Shown: positions 1 through 6,347, counted from the stretch's first letter. The stretch: DNA of 8,917 bases from DATKZB01 sp035528235 (GCA_035528235.1 DATKZB010000110.1:1-8917); one strand, 5' to 3'. Notes: generated from the letters alone by a model not told the origin. Numbers and translations are program-made.

Positions 1-412
1 GATGCTCCGCGAGGGGAAGGCCCGGGCCGCCGAGGTCAAGCGCCTGCTCGAAATGAACCGCGGCAACTCCTCCGGCCACGGCATCGGGTGCATCAGTTGG
101 GACGGGGCCGTCCACGCCGACCAGTTCTGGCGGCACGTGACGTTCGGCAACGTCCGCGAGCGGCCGTTCTCCGAAATCTGGACCGACCTCTCGGACCCGC
201 TCATGGCCCGCCTCAAGGACAAACGCCCCTGGGTGACGGGCCGCTGCGCGACGTGCCGATACCTGGATGTGTGCGGGGGCAACTTCCGCGTCCGGGCCGA
301 GGCCGCCACCGGCGACCTCTGGGCCCCCGACCCGGCGTGTTACCTGACGGACGAAGAGATCGCCGTCGCCGCCGACGCGCCCGACTCACCGTGCGAGCCG
401 CCCGAGGAGTAA
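1..412 (+). CDS. ahbC: AhbC-like radical SAM/SPASM enzyme (12,18-didecarboxysiroheme deacetylase), 3' part only
   Basis: This is the C-terminal part of a radical SAM protein; its start and the catalytic CX3CX2C cluster motif lie upstream of the window. The frame is open from the first base, and the ATG at 2 is probably internal. About 136 residues are visible and form a SPASM auxiliary-cluster domain. Counting from that ATG, Cys30 lies in IGCISWDG, Cys82/Cys85/Cys91 in RCATCRYLDVCGGN, and Cys113 in DPACYLTDEE. The stretches VHADQFW, FGNVRERPFSEIW and CGGNFRVRAEA are characteristic of the AhbC/NirJ group. AhbC removes two acetate side chains from 12,18-didecarboxysiroheme to give Fe-coproporphyrin III; NirJ acts in haem d1 synthesis. 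AhbC is preferred because an AhbD-like gene follows 3 nt later. NirJ cannot be excluded from the C-terminus alone. No cytochrome cd1 or other nir gene is visible. Confidence 0.8.
   Translation, partial: MLREGKARAAEVKRLLEMNRGNSSGHGIGCISWDGAVHADQFWRHVTFGNVRERPFSEIWTDLSDPLMARLKDKRPWVTGRCATCRYLDVCGGNFRVRAEAATGDLWAPDPACYLTDEEIAVAADAPDSPCEPPEE
404..409 (+). promoter_or_regulatory. Shine-Dalgarno site of ahbD inside the ahbC end
   Basis: GAGGAG, six bases before the GTG at 416, is formed by the last two Glu codons of ahbC just before its TAA. It decides the GTG start and implies coupled translation of the pair. Confidence 0.7.
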
Positions 413-415
413 CCC

Positions 416-1480
416 GTGCCCGGACACGCGCCTGCCGACGCCGGCCGCTTTCTGCCGCGCCTCATCGCGTGGGAGGTCACCCGCTCGTGCCCCCTGGCGT
501 GCAAGCATTGCCGCGCGGCCGCACGGAACCAACCGTACGAGGGGGAACTGACGACCGACGAGGGTCGGCGGCTGCTGGAGAACATCGCCGCGTTCGCCCG
601 GCCCACCATCATCCTGACGGGCGGCGAACCGATGCTGCGGCCCGACATCTACGACCTGGCCGCCCACGCCCACGGCCTGGGGTTGGGCGTCGTCATGGCA
701 CCGTGTGGCCAGATGGTGGACGACACGGCCGTGGCGCGGATGAAGGCGGCCGGCATCCGCGCCATCTCGATCAGCCTCGACGGCGCGACGGCCGCGTCGC
801 ACGACGCGTTTCGCGGCGTCGAGGGCGCCTTCGCGTCGGCCGTCCGGGCGGCCGAGGCGGCGCGGCGCGGGGGCCTGGACTTCCAGATCAACACGACCAT
901 CACGCGCCACAACCTGGCTGAACTGGCGGGCCTCCGCGACCTGGCCGTGCGGCTGGGGGCAGGCGTCTTCAACCCGTTCCTGCTGGTGCCCACGGGCCGC
1001 GGCAAGGACCTGGCGGGGCAGGAGATCTCGGCCCAGGAATATGAGCAGACGCTGCGGTGGCTGGCCGAGCAGGAGGACCGCGGCGACATCCGCATCCGCG
1101 TGACCTGCGCGCCGCACTACGCCCGCATCGTGCGGCAGCGGGACCCCGAGGCGTCGGGCGGCAAGGGATGCCTGGGCGGCAAGGCGTTCGCCTTCATCTC
1201 GCACACGGGCAAGGTCCAGATTTGCGGGTTCCTGGAGACCGAGTGCGGCGACCTGCGGCGTGAGAACTTCGACTTCCGCCGCATCTGGGAGACGAGCGAC
1301 GTCTTCCGCCGCATGCGCGACGTCGACGGCTATCATGGCAAGTGCGGCGTATGCGAATATCGGCACATCTGCGGCGGATGCCGGGCCCGCGCCTTCGCCA
1401 TGACCGGCGACGACCTGGCCGAGGAGCCCTTCTGCGTCTACCGGCCGAAGGGCACGGGCCGCCGGAGCGGTCCGACGTAA
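416..1480 (+). CDS. ahbD: AhbD-like radical SAM/SPASM enzyme (Fe-coproporphyrin III decarboxylase, haem b synthase)
   Basis: Complete protein of 354 residues starting at GTG 416. A radical SAM core begins with the cluster motif Cys25-X3-Cys29-X2-Cys32 (TRSCPLACKHC), followed by a SAM-binding TGGEP segment. The C-terminal SPASM region carries Cys231, Cys252, Cys270, Cys277, Cys310/Cys313/Cys319/Cys322 (KCGVCEYRHICGGC) and Cys340, enough for auxiliary Fe-S clusters. The GGCRARA segment with Cys322 fits AhbD; the upstream partner has Asn at the matching place (GGNFRVRA). AhbD oxidatively decarboxylates two propionates of Fe-coproporphyrin III to vinyls, giving haem b, in the cytoplasm. The start is set by GAGGAG at 404-409, six bases before the GTG and within the last codons of ahbC, so the two genes are probably translationally coupled. 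Other SPASM maturases (PqqE-like) are less likely given the neighbour. Confidence 0.83.
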   Translation: MPGHAPADAGRFLPRLIAWEVTRSCPLACKHCRAAARNQPYEGELTTDEGRRLLENIAAFARPTIILTGGEPMLRPDIYDLAAHAHGLGLGVVMAPCGQMVDDTAVARMKAAGIRAISISLDGATAASHDAFRGVEGAFASAVRAAEAARRGGLDFQINTTITRHNLAELAGLRDLAVRLGAGVFNPFLLVPTGRGKDLAGQEISAQEYEQTLRWLAEQEDRGDIRIRVTCAPHYARIVRQRDPEASGGKGCLGGKAFAFISHTGKVQICGFLETECGDLRRENFDFRRIWETSDVFRRMRDVDGYHGKCGVCEYRHICGGCRARAFAMTGDDLAEEPFCVYRPKGTGRRSGPT

Positions 1481-1506
1481 CTCCTGCGCGGTGGGTGCTA
1501 CTACCG

Positions 1507-2016
1507 CTACGGCGCCTGTTCGATGTCCTTGGGCGTCACACCCTTGGGCAGCCAGGGGGAGACCTTCTTGATGTCGGACTTGGTGGGCGTCCTGGGTTTC
1601 ACCGTGCCGGTGGGCGGCCGTTTCGACAGGGGCGTCTCGATGGGCTCGAGCGGCGCCGGTATCGTGGTCTTGAACCGTTCGGTGACCACGACCATGGCCG
1701 TGTCGGCCTGGCCCGGCCCGGACGGCTCGACGCGGACGTTGACGGGTCTGGCCACGGCGAAGTACATGGTGTTGCCGCGCTCCTCCCGGGCGACGATGAT
1801 GCCATCGCGCACGGCCCGAAGGTAGTTCCGATACTCGGTCTTCTGAACCGCCGTCAGTTTGGGGACACCCCGGAAGGGCGTGTTCGGGTCCTCGTCCTCG
1901 TAGTGGACGGTCCGCCATTCGGACACGCCCATGAAGGGTTTCGCGCAGCCGCCGATCGCCAGGGCAGCGAGCAGCCACAGGCTCAGGGCGATGAGTTTAC
2001 GAGTCGCGTCAGACAT
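1507..2016 (-). CDS. Small lipoprotein of unknown function
   Basis: A 169-residue protein starting at the ATG at 2016-2014, preceded by a GAGG-type ribosome site. The N-terminus is a lipoprotein signal: positive residues Arg6/Lys7, a hydrophobic stretch at about 8-22, and an IGGC lipobox with Cys24 as the acylation site. The mature part starts with a Trp/acidic segment (EWRTVHYEDEDPNTPF) and has a central basic region with AVRDGIIVAREERGN. It ends in a Pro/Thr/Lys-rich, probably disordered tail from about residue 120. I recognise no family. It lies 50 nt after the isomerase-like gene on the same strand and may be the last gene of that transcript. It converges with ahbD, leaving 26 nt with no visible terminator. 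Membrane-anchored localisation is inferred from the lipobox. Confidence 0.72.
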   Translation of the reverse strand: MSDATRKLIALSLWLLAALAIGGCAKPFMGVSEWRTVHYEDEDPNTPFRGVPKLTAVQKTEYRNYLRAVRDGIIVAREERGNTMYFAVARPVNVRVEPSGPGQADTAMVVVTERFKTTIPAPLEPIETPLSKRPPTGTVKPRTPTKSDIKKVSPWLPKGVTPKDIEQAP

Positions 2017-2066
2017 TCCAGCATCCTCTCCCCCCACGAGCCAAACCGCGCGGCCGCCGGCGGGTG

Positions 2067-3641
2067 TCAGGCCAGGCGCTCCCAGGCGATGGGGATCTTC
2101 CGCAGGGCGTAGCCGATCTCGCGCGTGTAGTCGCCGTAACAGGTCATCCAATGGAAGCCCGGCATGTTCTGGGCCACGCGCAGGTCGTCGGCCTTGTAGG
2201 CGACGTCGATCTGGCTGCGGCAGATGGGCAGGAACGGCGCGTCGACGATCTGGCCCGCGAAGCCGGTCCATCGCTCCATCTTGAAGTCGGGGATGATGTT
2301 GGTGACCGTCTGCCCTTTGCGCATCTCGACCTTCGGGGCGGCGCCGTAGTCCGACTCGAAGTGCGTCAGCAGGCGGGCCGGGTCGAGGTCCTTGCCGTTC
2401 ATCCGGCGCGGGGCCGTGCAGTGGGCCAGCGTGATGACGCCCTGGTGCGGGTACGTGGGGTCGTTCAGGAACACGGGCCGGCCCGAGATGCCCGCCAGAA
2501 GAATGCCCGACGGGATGACCACGAAATCCGACTCGCAGTAGGCCTGGTAGCCGGCGTCGTTGAGGAGCGAGAGCGTCAGGCACGCCGTCGTCTGGGCCAT
2601 GGGCATGATGGTGCCCATGCACGAGTTGATGGTGATCGTCCCCGTGCCGGCCTTGGCCATGAGGCCGCGGAACACCTGCTCGAGGAGGAAGCAGTTCTCG
2701 ACGTAGCCCTTCTCGGTCTCGAGCGTGACGCCGTCGGCCTTGAGGTACTCGGCGGCGCGCTGGCGGGCCAGGGCGACGGCGGCGGCGTCCGCGCGGGCCG
2801 CCTGGATGAGTGCGCTGAGGTCCTTGTAGTCGACGGTCTGGATGTCGAGTTTCCACTTGGCCCGCGAGAGGTCGGGGGCCTGCGGGCACTCCCAGCCGCC
2901 CGCGCCGCCGATGGCGAGGATCTTGGTCCCCAGGGCGTTCTTGAGGCCGCCCAGGGCCCGCAGCCGCCACGCGAGTTCGTCGAGCGAATCGACCACCACG
3001 TCGGTGTTGTCGACGCCCTTGACGGCCAGGCTGTCCGTGTGCTGATGCAGGTACCGGGGACTGATGATCTCGTACCACAGGGAAACGGGGCCGGACTTGT
3101 GGCGGATGAAGAAGACGACGGGCTTGCCGGTCTTGACGATCTGGCTGAAGATGTCCTGCCCCGCGCCGGCGGCGTAGATGACGACCGCATCGGCGCCGGC
3201 CATGTCGGCGGCCTTGGCCAGGTCGCCCGCGCCGCGGACGGCGGTCACGGGCAGGAACGTGACGGGGAAGTCGGCGGCGGCCTTGACCTTCTCGAGTTCG
3301 CCCTGGATGCGGGCGACTTCCTGGTTGGCCTCGTCCTGGGTCTGGATGCCGCCCCACGACCGCCAACTCGTCTGCGGCCGGCGCTGGGGAATCTCGTAGG
3401 TGAGAACCGGCTTGACGACGAGGGGCTTCCTGGACGGCGGGGCGCTCAGTTGGCTCTCCTCGGCGCGCAGGGCCGACCACGCCAGGCCGGTCATGGCCAG
3501 GCCCCCGACGACGATGCCGCCCGCCTTCAGAAACTCGCGCCGCGATACGCCGGACGGGTCGCCTGCCGCAAGCCGACCACACGGACAACAACGGGGCGCC
3601 TGGACCCTTGCGGGAACGTCACCTGGAGTGGCCATGCTCAT
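2067..3641 (-). CDS. Tat-exported L-fucose/L-arabinose-isomerase-like protein
   Basis: A 524-residue protein. A twin-arginine signal is clear: Ser33-Arg34-Arg35-Glu36-Phe37-Leu38-Lys39, then a hydrophobic segment at about 41-58, with cleavage probable near residue 60. The mature part resembles the L-fucose isomerase-related group (COG2407-like): an N-terminal alpha/beta region, an SCMGTIMPMAQTTACL segment at about 340-354, Glu370-x-Asp372 in CESDF, and His407 in LAHCTAP. Glu, Asp and His are the metal ligands expected in this fold. These enzymes interconvert aldoses and ketoses, but the activity and substrate here are unproven. Two in-frame ATGs (3641 and 3635) lie 3 and 9 bases after an AGGAAGGAG ribosome site, so the start is uncertain by two residues. 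The 32-residue lead before the RR motif is long and contains CCPC. It lies 86 nt after the oxidoreductase gene on the same strand. Confidence 0.72.
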   Translation of the reverse strand: MSMATPGDVPARVQAPRCCPCGRLAAGDPSGVSRREFLKAGGIVVGGLAMTGLAWSALRAEESQLSAPPSRKPLVVKPVLTYEIPQRRPQTSWRSWGGIQTQDEANQEVARIQGELEKVKAAADFPVTFLPVTAVRGAGDLAKAADMAGADAVVIYAAGAGQDIFSQIVKTGKPVVFFIRHKSGPVSLWYEIISPRYLHQHTDSLAVKGVDNTDVVVDSLDELAWRLRALGGLKNALGTKILAIGGAGGWECPQAPDLSRAKWKLDIQTVDYKDLSALIQAARADAAAVALARQRAAEYLKADGVTLETEKGYVENCFLLEQVFRGLMAKAGTGTITINSCMGTIMPMAQTTACLTLSLLNDAGYQAYCESDFVVIPSGILLAGISGRPVFLNDPTYPHQGVITLAHCTAPRRMNGKDLDPARLLTHFESDYGAAPKVEMRKGQTVTNIIPDFKMERWTGFAGQIVDAPFLPICRSQIDVAYKADDLRVAQNMPGFHWMTCYGDYTREIGYALRKIPIAWERLA

Positions 3642-3704
3642 CGTCTCCTTCCTGATTGTGCCGCACGCCCGGGGGCTTGCGGCCGGTTACCCTTAACGGC
3701 CGGA

Positions 3705-3722
3705 ACGGGCCGGCAGGCCCGT
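3705..3722 (-). repeat. Hairpin just after the oxidoreductase stop codon
   Basis: ACGGGCC and GGCCCGT form a perfect 7-bp stem with a 4-nt loop, starting 5 nt beyond the TGA at 3730-3728. A second stem, GGCCG/CGGCC plus TTA/TAA with one bulged base, lies at about 3680-3701. There is no T tract, so this may be a transcript-stabilising or attenuating structure between the two genes rather than an intrinsic terminator. Confidence 0.45.
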
Positions 3723-3727
3723 GTTCG

Positions 3728-4897
3728 TCAGGCTTCAAGTTCGGGCACGTCTACCCAGGCCCGCCGGCGCCACGACTCCAGGCCGAGTTCGGCCAGTTGC
3801 ACGCCCTTGGCGCCCTCGAGCAGGTTCCAGCGAAACGGTTCGCCGGAGACCACGTGCCGCAGGAACAACTCCCACTGGGCCTTGAACGCGTTGTCGCAGG
3901 GGCCCGCGTCGGGCACCATCTGCCAGCCTTGCTGGAAGTCGATGGGGCTCGGGATGTCGGGGTTCCAGACGGGCCGGGGCGTGTCGCCCAACGACTGCGC
4001 GCGGCAGTCGCGAAGCCCGGCGACGGCCGAGCCGTCGGTGCCGTCGACCTGGAGCACCAGCAGGTCGTCGCGGCGGACGCGAACGCACCACGACGAGTTG
4101 AACTGGGCGATGGTGCCACCGTCGAGTTCGAACGTGGCGTAGGCCGAATCGTCGGCCGTGCAGGCGTACGGCCGGCCGGCTTCGTCCCACCGGCGCGGCA
4201 CGTGGGTGGCGCCGACGCACGAGAGACGGGTCACGCGGCCGAAGAGGTTATCCAGGACGTACCGCCAGTGGCAGAACATGTCGAGGATGATACTGCCGCC
4301 GTCCTCTTTCCGATAGTTCCACGACGGCCGCTGGGCCGGCTGGCCCTCGGCCTCGCCCGTGAAGACCCAGTACCCGAACTCGCCCCGGACGGAGAGGATG
4401 CGGCCGAAGAACCCCGAGTCGATGAGGCCCTTGAGTTTCACCAGGCCCGGCAGCCACAACTTGTCCTGGACGACGCCATGCCGCACGCCCGCGTCGCGGG
4501 CCAGGACGTACAGACCGTAGGCCTCGTCGGCCGAGAGGGCGATGGGTTTCTCGCAATAGACGTGTTTGCCGGCGGCGACGGCCTTGCGGACACCGGCGGG
4601 CCTGAGCGACGTCGAGAGCGCGTCGAAGTAGACGCCGAGCGACGGGTCGGCCAGGGCCTCGTCGAGGTCGGTCGTCCATCGCAAGGGACCGTACTCGGCG
4701 GCAAGGGCCTCGAGTTTCTTCGGGTTGCGACCCACGAGGACCGGCTCGGGCATGATGACGTCGCCGCCGTCGAGCCGCACGCCTCCCTGCCGGCGGATGG
4801 CCAGGATCGAACGGACCAGGTGCTGGTGGGTGCCCATGCGCCCGGTGACGCCGTTCATGATGATGCCGACGCGATGGACCGTGCCCGCGTGGGTCAT
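3728..4897 (-). CDS. Gfo/Idh/MocA-family NAD(P)-dependent oxidoreductase
   Basis: A complete protein of 389 residues. The N-terminal Rossmann region has the nucleotide-binding turn GIIMNGVTGRMG at 11-22. The family signature Glu116-Lys117-Pro118 (YCEKPIALSADEA) supplies the conserved lysine. The C-terminal half carries GGSIILDMFCHWRYVLDNLFG, with Asp206 and His210 at the usual substrate-binding and proton-relay positions. Members oxidise or reduce sugars, inositols or their derivatives with NAD(P); the substrate cannot be told here. The ATG at 4897 is the only usable start, because an in-frame TAG lies seven codons upstream. The nearest ribosome site, AGGAAGG (4911-4917), is 13 bases away, which is long. 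It probably heads a transcript with the isomerase-like and lipoprotein genes, and the cytoplasmic location contrasts with the exported partner. Confidence 0.88.
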   Translation of the reverse strand: MTHAGTVHRVGIIMNGVTGRMGTHQHLVRSILAIRRQGGVRLDGGDVIMPEPVLVGRNPKKLEALAAEYGPLRWTTDLDEALADPSLGVYFDALSTSLRPAGVRKAVAAGKHVYCEKPIALSADEAYGLYVLARDAGVRHGVVQDKLWLPGLVKLKGLIDSGFFGRILSVRGEFGYWVFTGEAEGQPAQRPSWNYRKEDGGSIILDMFCHWRYVLDNLFGRVTRLSCVGATHVPRRWDEAGRPYACTADDSAYATFELDGGTIAQFNSSWCVRVRRDDLLVLQVDGTDGSAVAGLRDCRAQSLGDTPRPVWNPDIPSPIDFQQGWQMVPDAGPCDNAFKAQWELFLRHVVSGEPFRWNLLEGAKGVQLAELGLESWRRRAWVDVPELEA

Positions 4898-4948
4898 AGT
4901 GCGCGTTGCGCCTTCCTAATGCTACTCTGTCAACCTTTCGCTACCGTG

Positions 4949-4974
4949 CGCGGCGGCCTTCCTAGGCCGCCGCG
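4949..4974. repeat. REP-like palindrome, copy 1
   Basis: Perfect 11-bp inverted repeat CGCGGCGGCCT / AGGCCGCCGCG around a TCCT loop. In reverse complement it matches 23 of 26 positions of the palindrome at 4996-5021, so the two are inverted copies of one element. It lies upstream of the oxidoreductase gene. Confidence 0.85.
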
Positions 4975-4995
4975 TCGGTTTGTCCTGTGCCAAGT

Positions 4996-5021
4996 CGCGG
5001 TGGCCGAGGAAGGCCACCGCG
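4996..5021. repeat. REP-like palindrome, copy 2
   Basis: Perfect 10-bp inverted repeat CGCGGTGGCC / GGCCACCGCG around a GAGGAA loop. Compared with copy 1 in reverse complement, two of the three differences (positions 6 and 21) are the two partners of one stem pair, C-G against T-A, so pairing is kept. The third difference (position 11) opens the pair next to the loop. The 21-nt gap between copies has no clear structure. Confidence 0.85.
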
Positions 5022-5119
5022 CGGTCACCCAGGCAGCAAGGGCCGAGTTGGCAGAATACCACTAACATAAGCCACGGACGAGGCTGCCCCGACGCGGCCG
5101 CGCCGGGCTCGCCGGGCCG

Positions 5120-5569
5120 TTATCCCTCGGGCTTGTCGGTGCACTGGGGCCGGGCGCCGTCGGGCAGCGGCGGCGCGTCGACGCCCGCCACCGGCAGCGT
5201 GCCGGCCAGTTCCTGCCGCCAGTGGGCCACGTCGCCCGCCGGACCGTACACGTACAGGAACACGGCCGGCTCGTCGCCGACGTTCGTAATCTGGTGGAAC
5301 GTGCCGGGCGGGATGTAAACGGCCTGGCCGCCGCCGAGTGTCCGGCGCTCCTCTCCCAGGCACATCTCGCACGTGCCGCGGATGAGGAAGTACACCTCCT
5401 CCGAGTCCTGGTCGTGCCACGGCACCTGGCCGCCGTCGGGGTCGAGCGTCACGTAACCCATCGCGAAGTGCCGGCACTGGATGGACGCCGGCCCGCCCAC
5501 GAGGTTCTGTGTGCGGCGGCGCGCGGGGTAACGGCGTCCCTGGGTCTTCGCGAGGTCGGAGATAATCAT
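5120..5569 (-). CDS. Small single-domain cupin protein
   Basis: A 149-residue protein with one cupin beta-barrel. Motif 1 is PWHDQDSEEVYFLIRG (His52, Gln54, Glu58) and motif 2 is GQAVYIPPGTFHQITN (His92). The usual second histidine of the HxH pair is replaced by Gln54, so a metal site, if present, would be His52/Gln54/Glu58/His92. Small cupins act as sugar isomerases or epimerases, dioxygenases or ligand sensors; nothing here fixes the reaction. The C-terminal 45 residues are Pro/Asp-rich. The start at ATG 5569 has only a weak AAAGG ribosome site. It is upstream of, and on the same strand as, the oxidoreductase and isomerase-like genes, but 222 nt with two palindromes separate it from them, so co-transcription is uncertain. 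A 62-nt inverted repeat and a -10-like box precede it. Confidence 0.83.
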   Translation of the reverse strand: MIISDLAKTQGRRYPARRRTQNLVGGPASIQCRHFAMGYVTLDPDGGQVPWHDQDSEEVYFLIRGTCEMCLGEERRTLGGGQAVYIPPGTFHQITNVGDEPAVFLYVYGPAGDVAHWRQELAGTLPVAGVDAPPLPDGARPQCTDKPEG

Positions 5570-5596
5570 GCTTCGCCTTTCGCGCCGGGCCAGCCA

Positions 5597-5658
5597 GCCG
5601 TACGTGCTTAGCGTGTGCCACGGCCTGGCCGAACGGGCACACGCTGAACACGTACGGC
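5597..5658. repeat. Long inverted repeat in the probable cupin leader
   Basis: Arms 5597-5619 and 5636-5658 are 23 nt each and match at 21 positions (outer 10 bp GCCGTACGTG / CACGTACGGC, inner AGCGTGTGCC / GGCACACGCT). The 16-nt loop contains a small palindrome, CGGCC-T-GGCCG. GGCCAGCC occurs directly at both ends (5588-5595 and 5656-5663). The near arm ends 27 nt before the cupin ATG. Confidence 0.85.
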
Positions 5659-5671
5659 CAGCCGGGCCGCC

Positions 5672-5700
5672 AGTATACCGCCGCCCCGCCCGACACGCAA
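5672..5700 (-). promoter_or_regulatory. Candidate sigma70-type promoter for the cupin gene
   Basis: On the - strand TATACT (5677-5672) resembles a -10 box and TTGCGT (5700-5695) lies exactly 17 bp upstream as a weak -35. Transcription would start near 5665, so the leader would contain the whole inverted repeat at 5597-5658. The -35 match is only three of six. Confidence 0.4.
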
Positions 5701-5710
5701 CGGAACCGCC

Positions 5711-5756
5711 CGGGCGGCCGACAGAACGGGCCGCCCGCTCGAAGAACGGACGGCCC
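5711..5756 (-). terminator. Competing GC hairpins after bfr, possible terminator
   Basis: Two overlapping stems share the arm 5728-5737. One pairs 5711-5719 with 5729-5737 (9 bp, CGGGCGGCC/GGCCGCCCG). The other pairs 5728-5737 with 5747-5756 (10 bp with one G-T wobble). Only one can form at a time. They lie 30-75 nt beyond the bfr stop codon. No T run follows, so termination is a guess from position and stability. Confidence 0.4.
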
Positions 5757-5786
5757 GCCCAATCTCCAGTATGCGGCGCGGCCGCG

Positions 5787-6263
5787 CTACTCGCCCGTCA
5801 GCGTGGCGAGGTAGGCGTCGCCGAGTTTGTCGAGGTGGTCCTGGATGTTCTGGAAGACGCCGAGGTGAGCCTCCTCGTCGGCGAGCAGCGTCTCGAAGAG
5901 TTGCTTGGAGATCTGGTCGCCGGCCTGGGCGCAGGCGTTGGCCGAGGCGTTGTACATGGCGACGGCGCCGGTCTCGAGGCCGATGTCGGTCTTGAGCATG
6001 GCCGCGATGGCCTGGCCCTTCTCGACATCGCCGTCGGGCTTGGTTGTGGGCTCGCCGTCCAGGAAGAGGATGCGCTCAGCCAAGGCCTCGGCGTGCCGCA
6101 TCTCTTCGATGGCGGTCTCTTTCATGACCTTGGCGAGTTGGCCGTAGTCCTGGTCGGCCAGTTCGTAGTGGTGGGCCATGTACTGCATGATGGCGGTCAG
6201 TTCGCTGGCCCGGCCGGCGTTCAGCAGATCGATGACCTTTTTCGTGTCGGCAGCCTTGCTCAT
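5787..6263 (-). CDS. bfr: Bacterioferritin with complete ferroxidase centre and haem-ligand Met
   Basis: A 158-residue four-helix ferritin-like protein, the same length as E. coli Bfr. The six di-iron ligands align at a constant +3 offset with E. coli Bfr: Glu21, Glu54, His57, Glu97, Glu130 and His133. Met55 sits where Met52 binds haem between subunits, and Tyr28 matches the centre-adjacent Tyr25. The segment IEEMRHAEALAERILFLDGEP is typical of Bfr, not of Dps or ferritin A. It would form a 24-subunit shell that oxidises Fe(II) and stores the iron mineral in the cytoplasm. The start ATG at 6263 follows a GGGAGGAG ribosome site. It appears to be a single-gene unit with its own promoter. It lies about 4.3 kb from ahbD, of interest because some Bfr proteins bind Fe-coproporphyrin III. 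Confidence in the subfamily is high; the bound porphyrin is unknown. Confidence 0.93.
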   Translation of the reverse strand: MSKAADTKKVIDLLNAGRASELTAIMQYMAHHYELADQDYGQLAKVMKETAIEEMRHAEALAERILFLDGEPTTKPDGDVEKGQAIAAMLKTDIGLETGAVAMYNASANACAQAGDQISKQLFETLLADEEAHLGVFQNIQDHLDKLGDAYLATLTGE

Positions 6264-6347
6264 CGTTTCTCCTCCCGTTGAGTTCGGAAAGTGGTTCGTC
6301 GGGGAAGCCCCGCGTGCCGCTTCGCCCGGCGACCGCCCTTATCTATC

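Noticed and set aside
386..1978. 530-codon open frame on the - strand opposite ahbD
   Set aside because: Low-complexity Arg/Pro/Ala/Gly product typical of GC-rich antisense shadow; the + strand has clear radical SAM motifs.
2017..3591. Fusion reading of the lipoprotein with a long upstream extension
   Set aside because: The extension is a shifted frame of the isomerase-like gene; the true start is the ATG at 2016 before a lipoprotein signal.
2064..4142. 692-codon open frame on the + strand
   Set aside because: Covers the isomerase-like and oxidoreductase genes antisense, with no recognisable domain; those genes have strong motifs.
4905..4933. Perfect TTGACA (- strand, 4933-4928) as the oxidoreductase promoter
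   Set aside because: No acceptable -10 box at 15-19 bp; the hexamer at 17 bp is CGCAAC.
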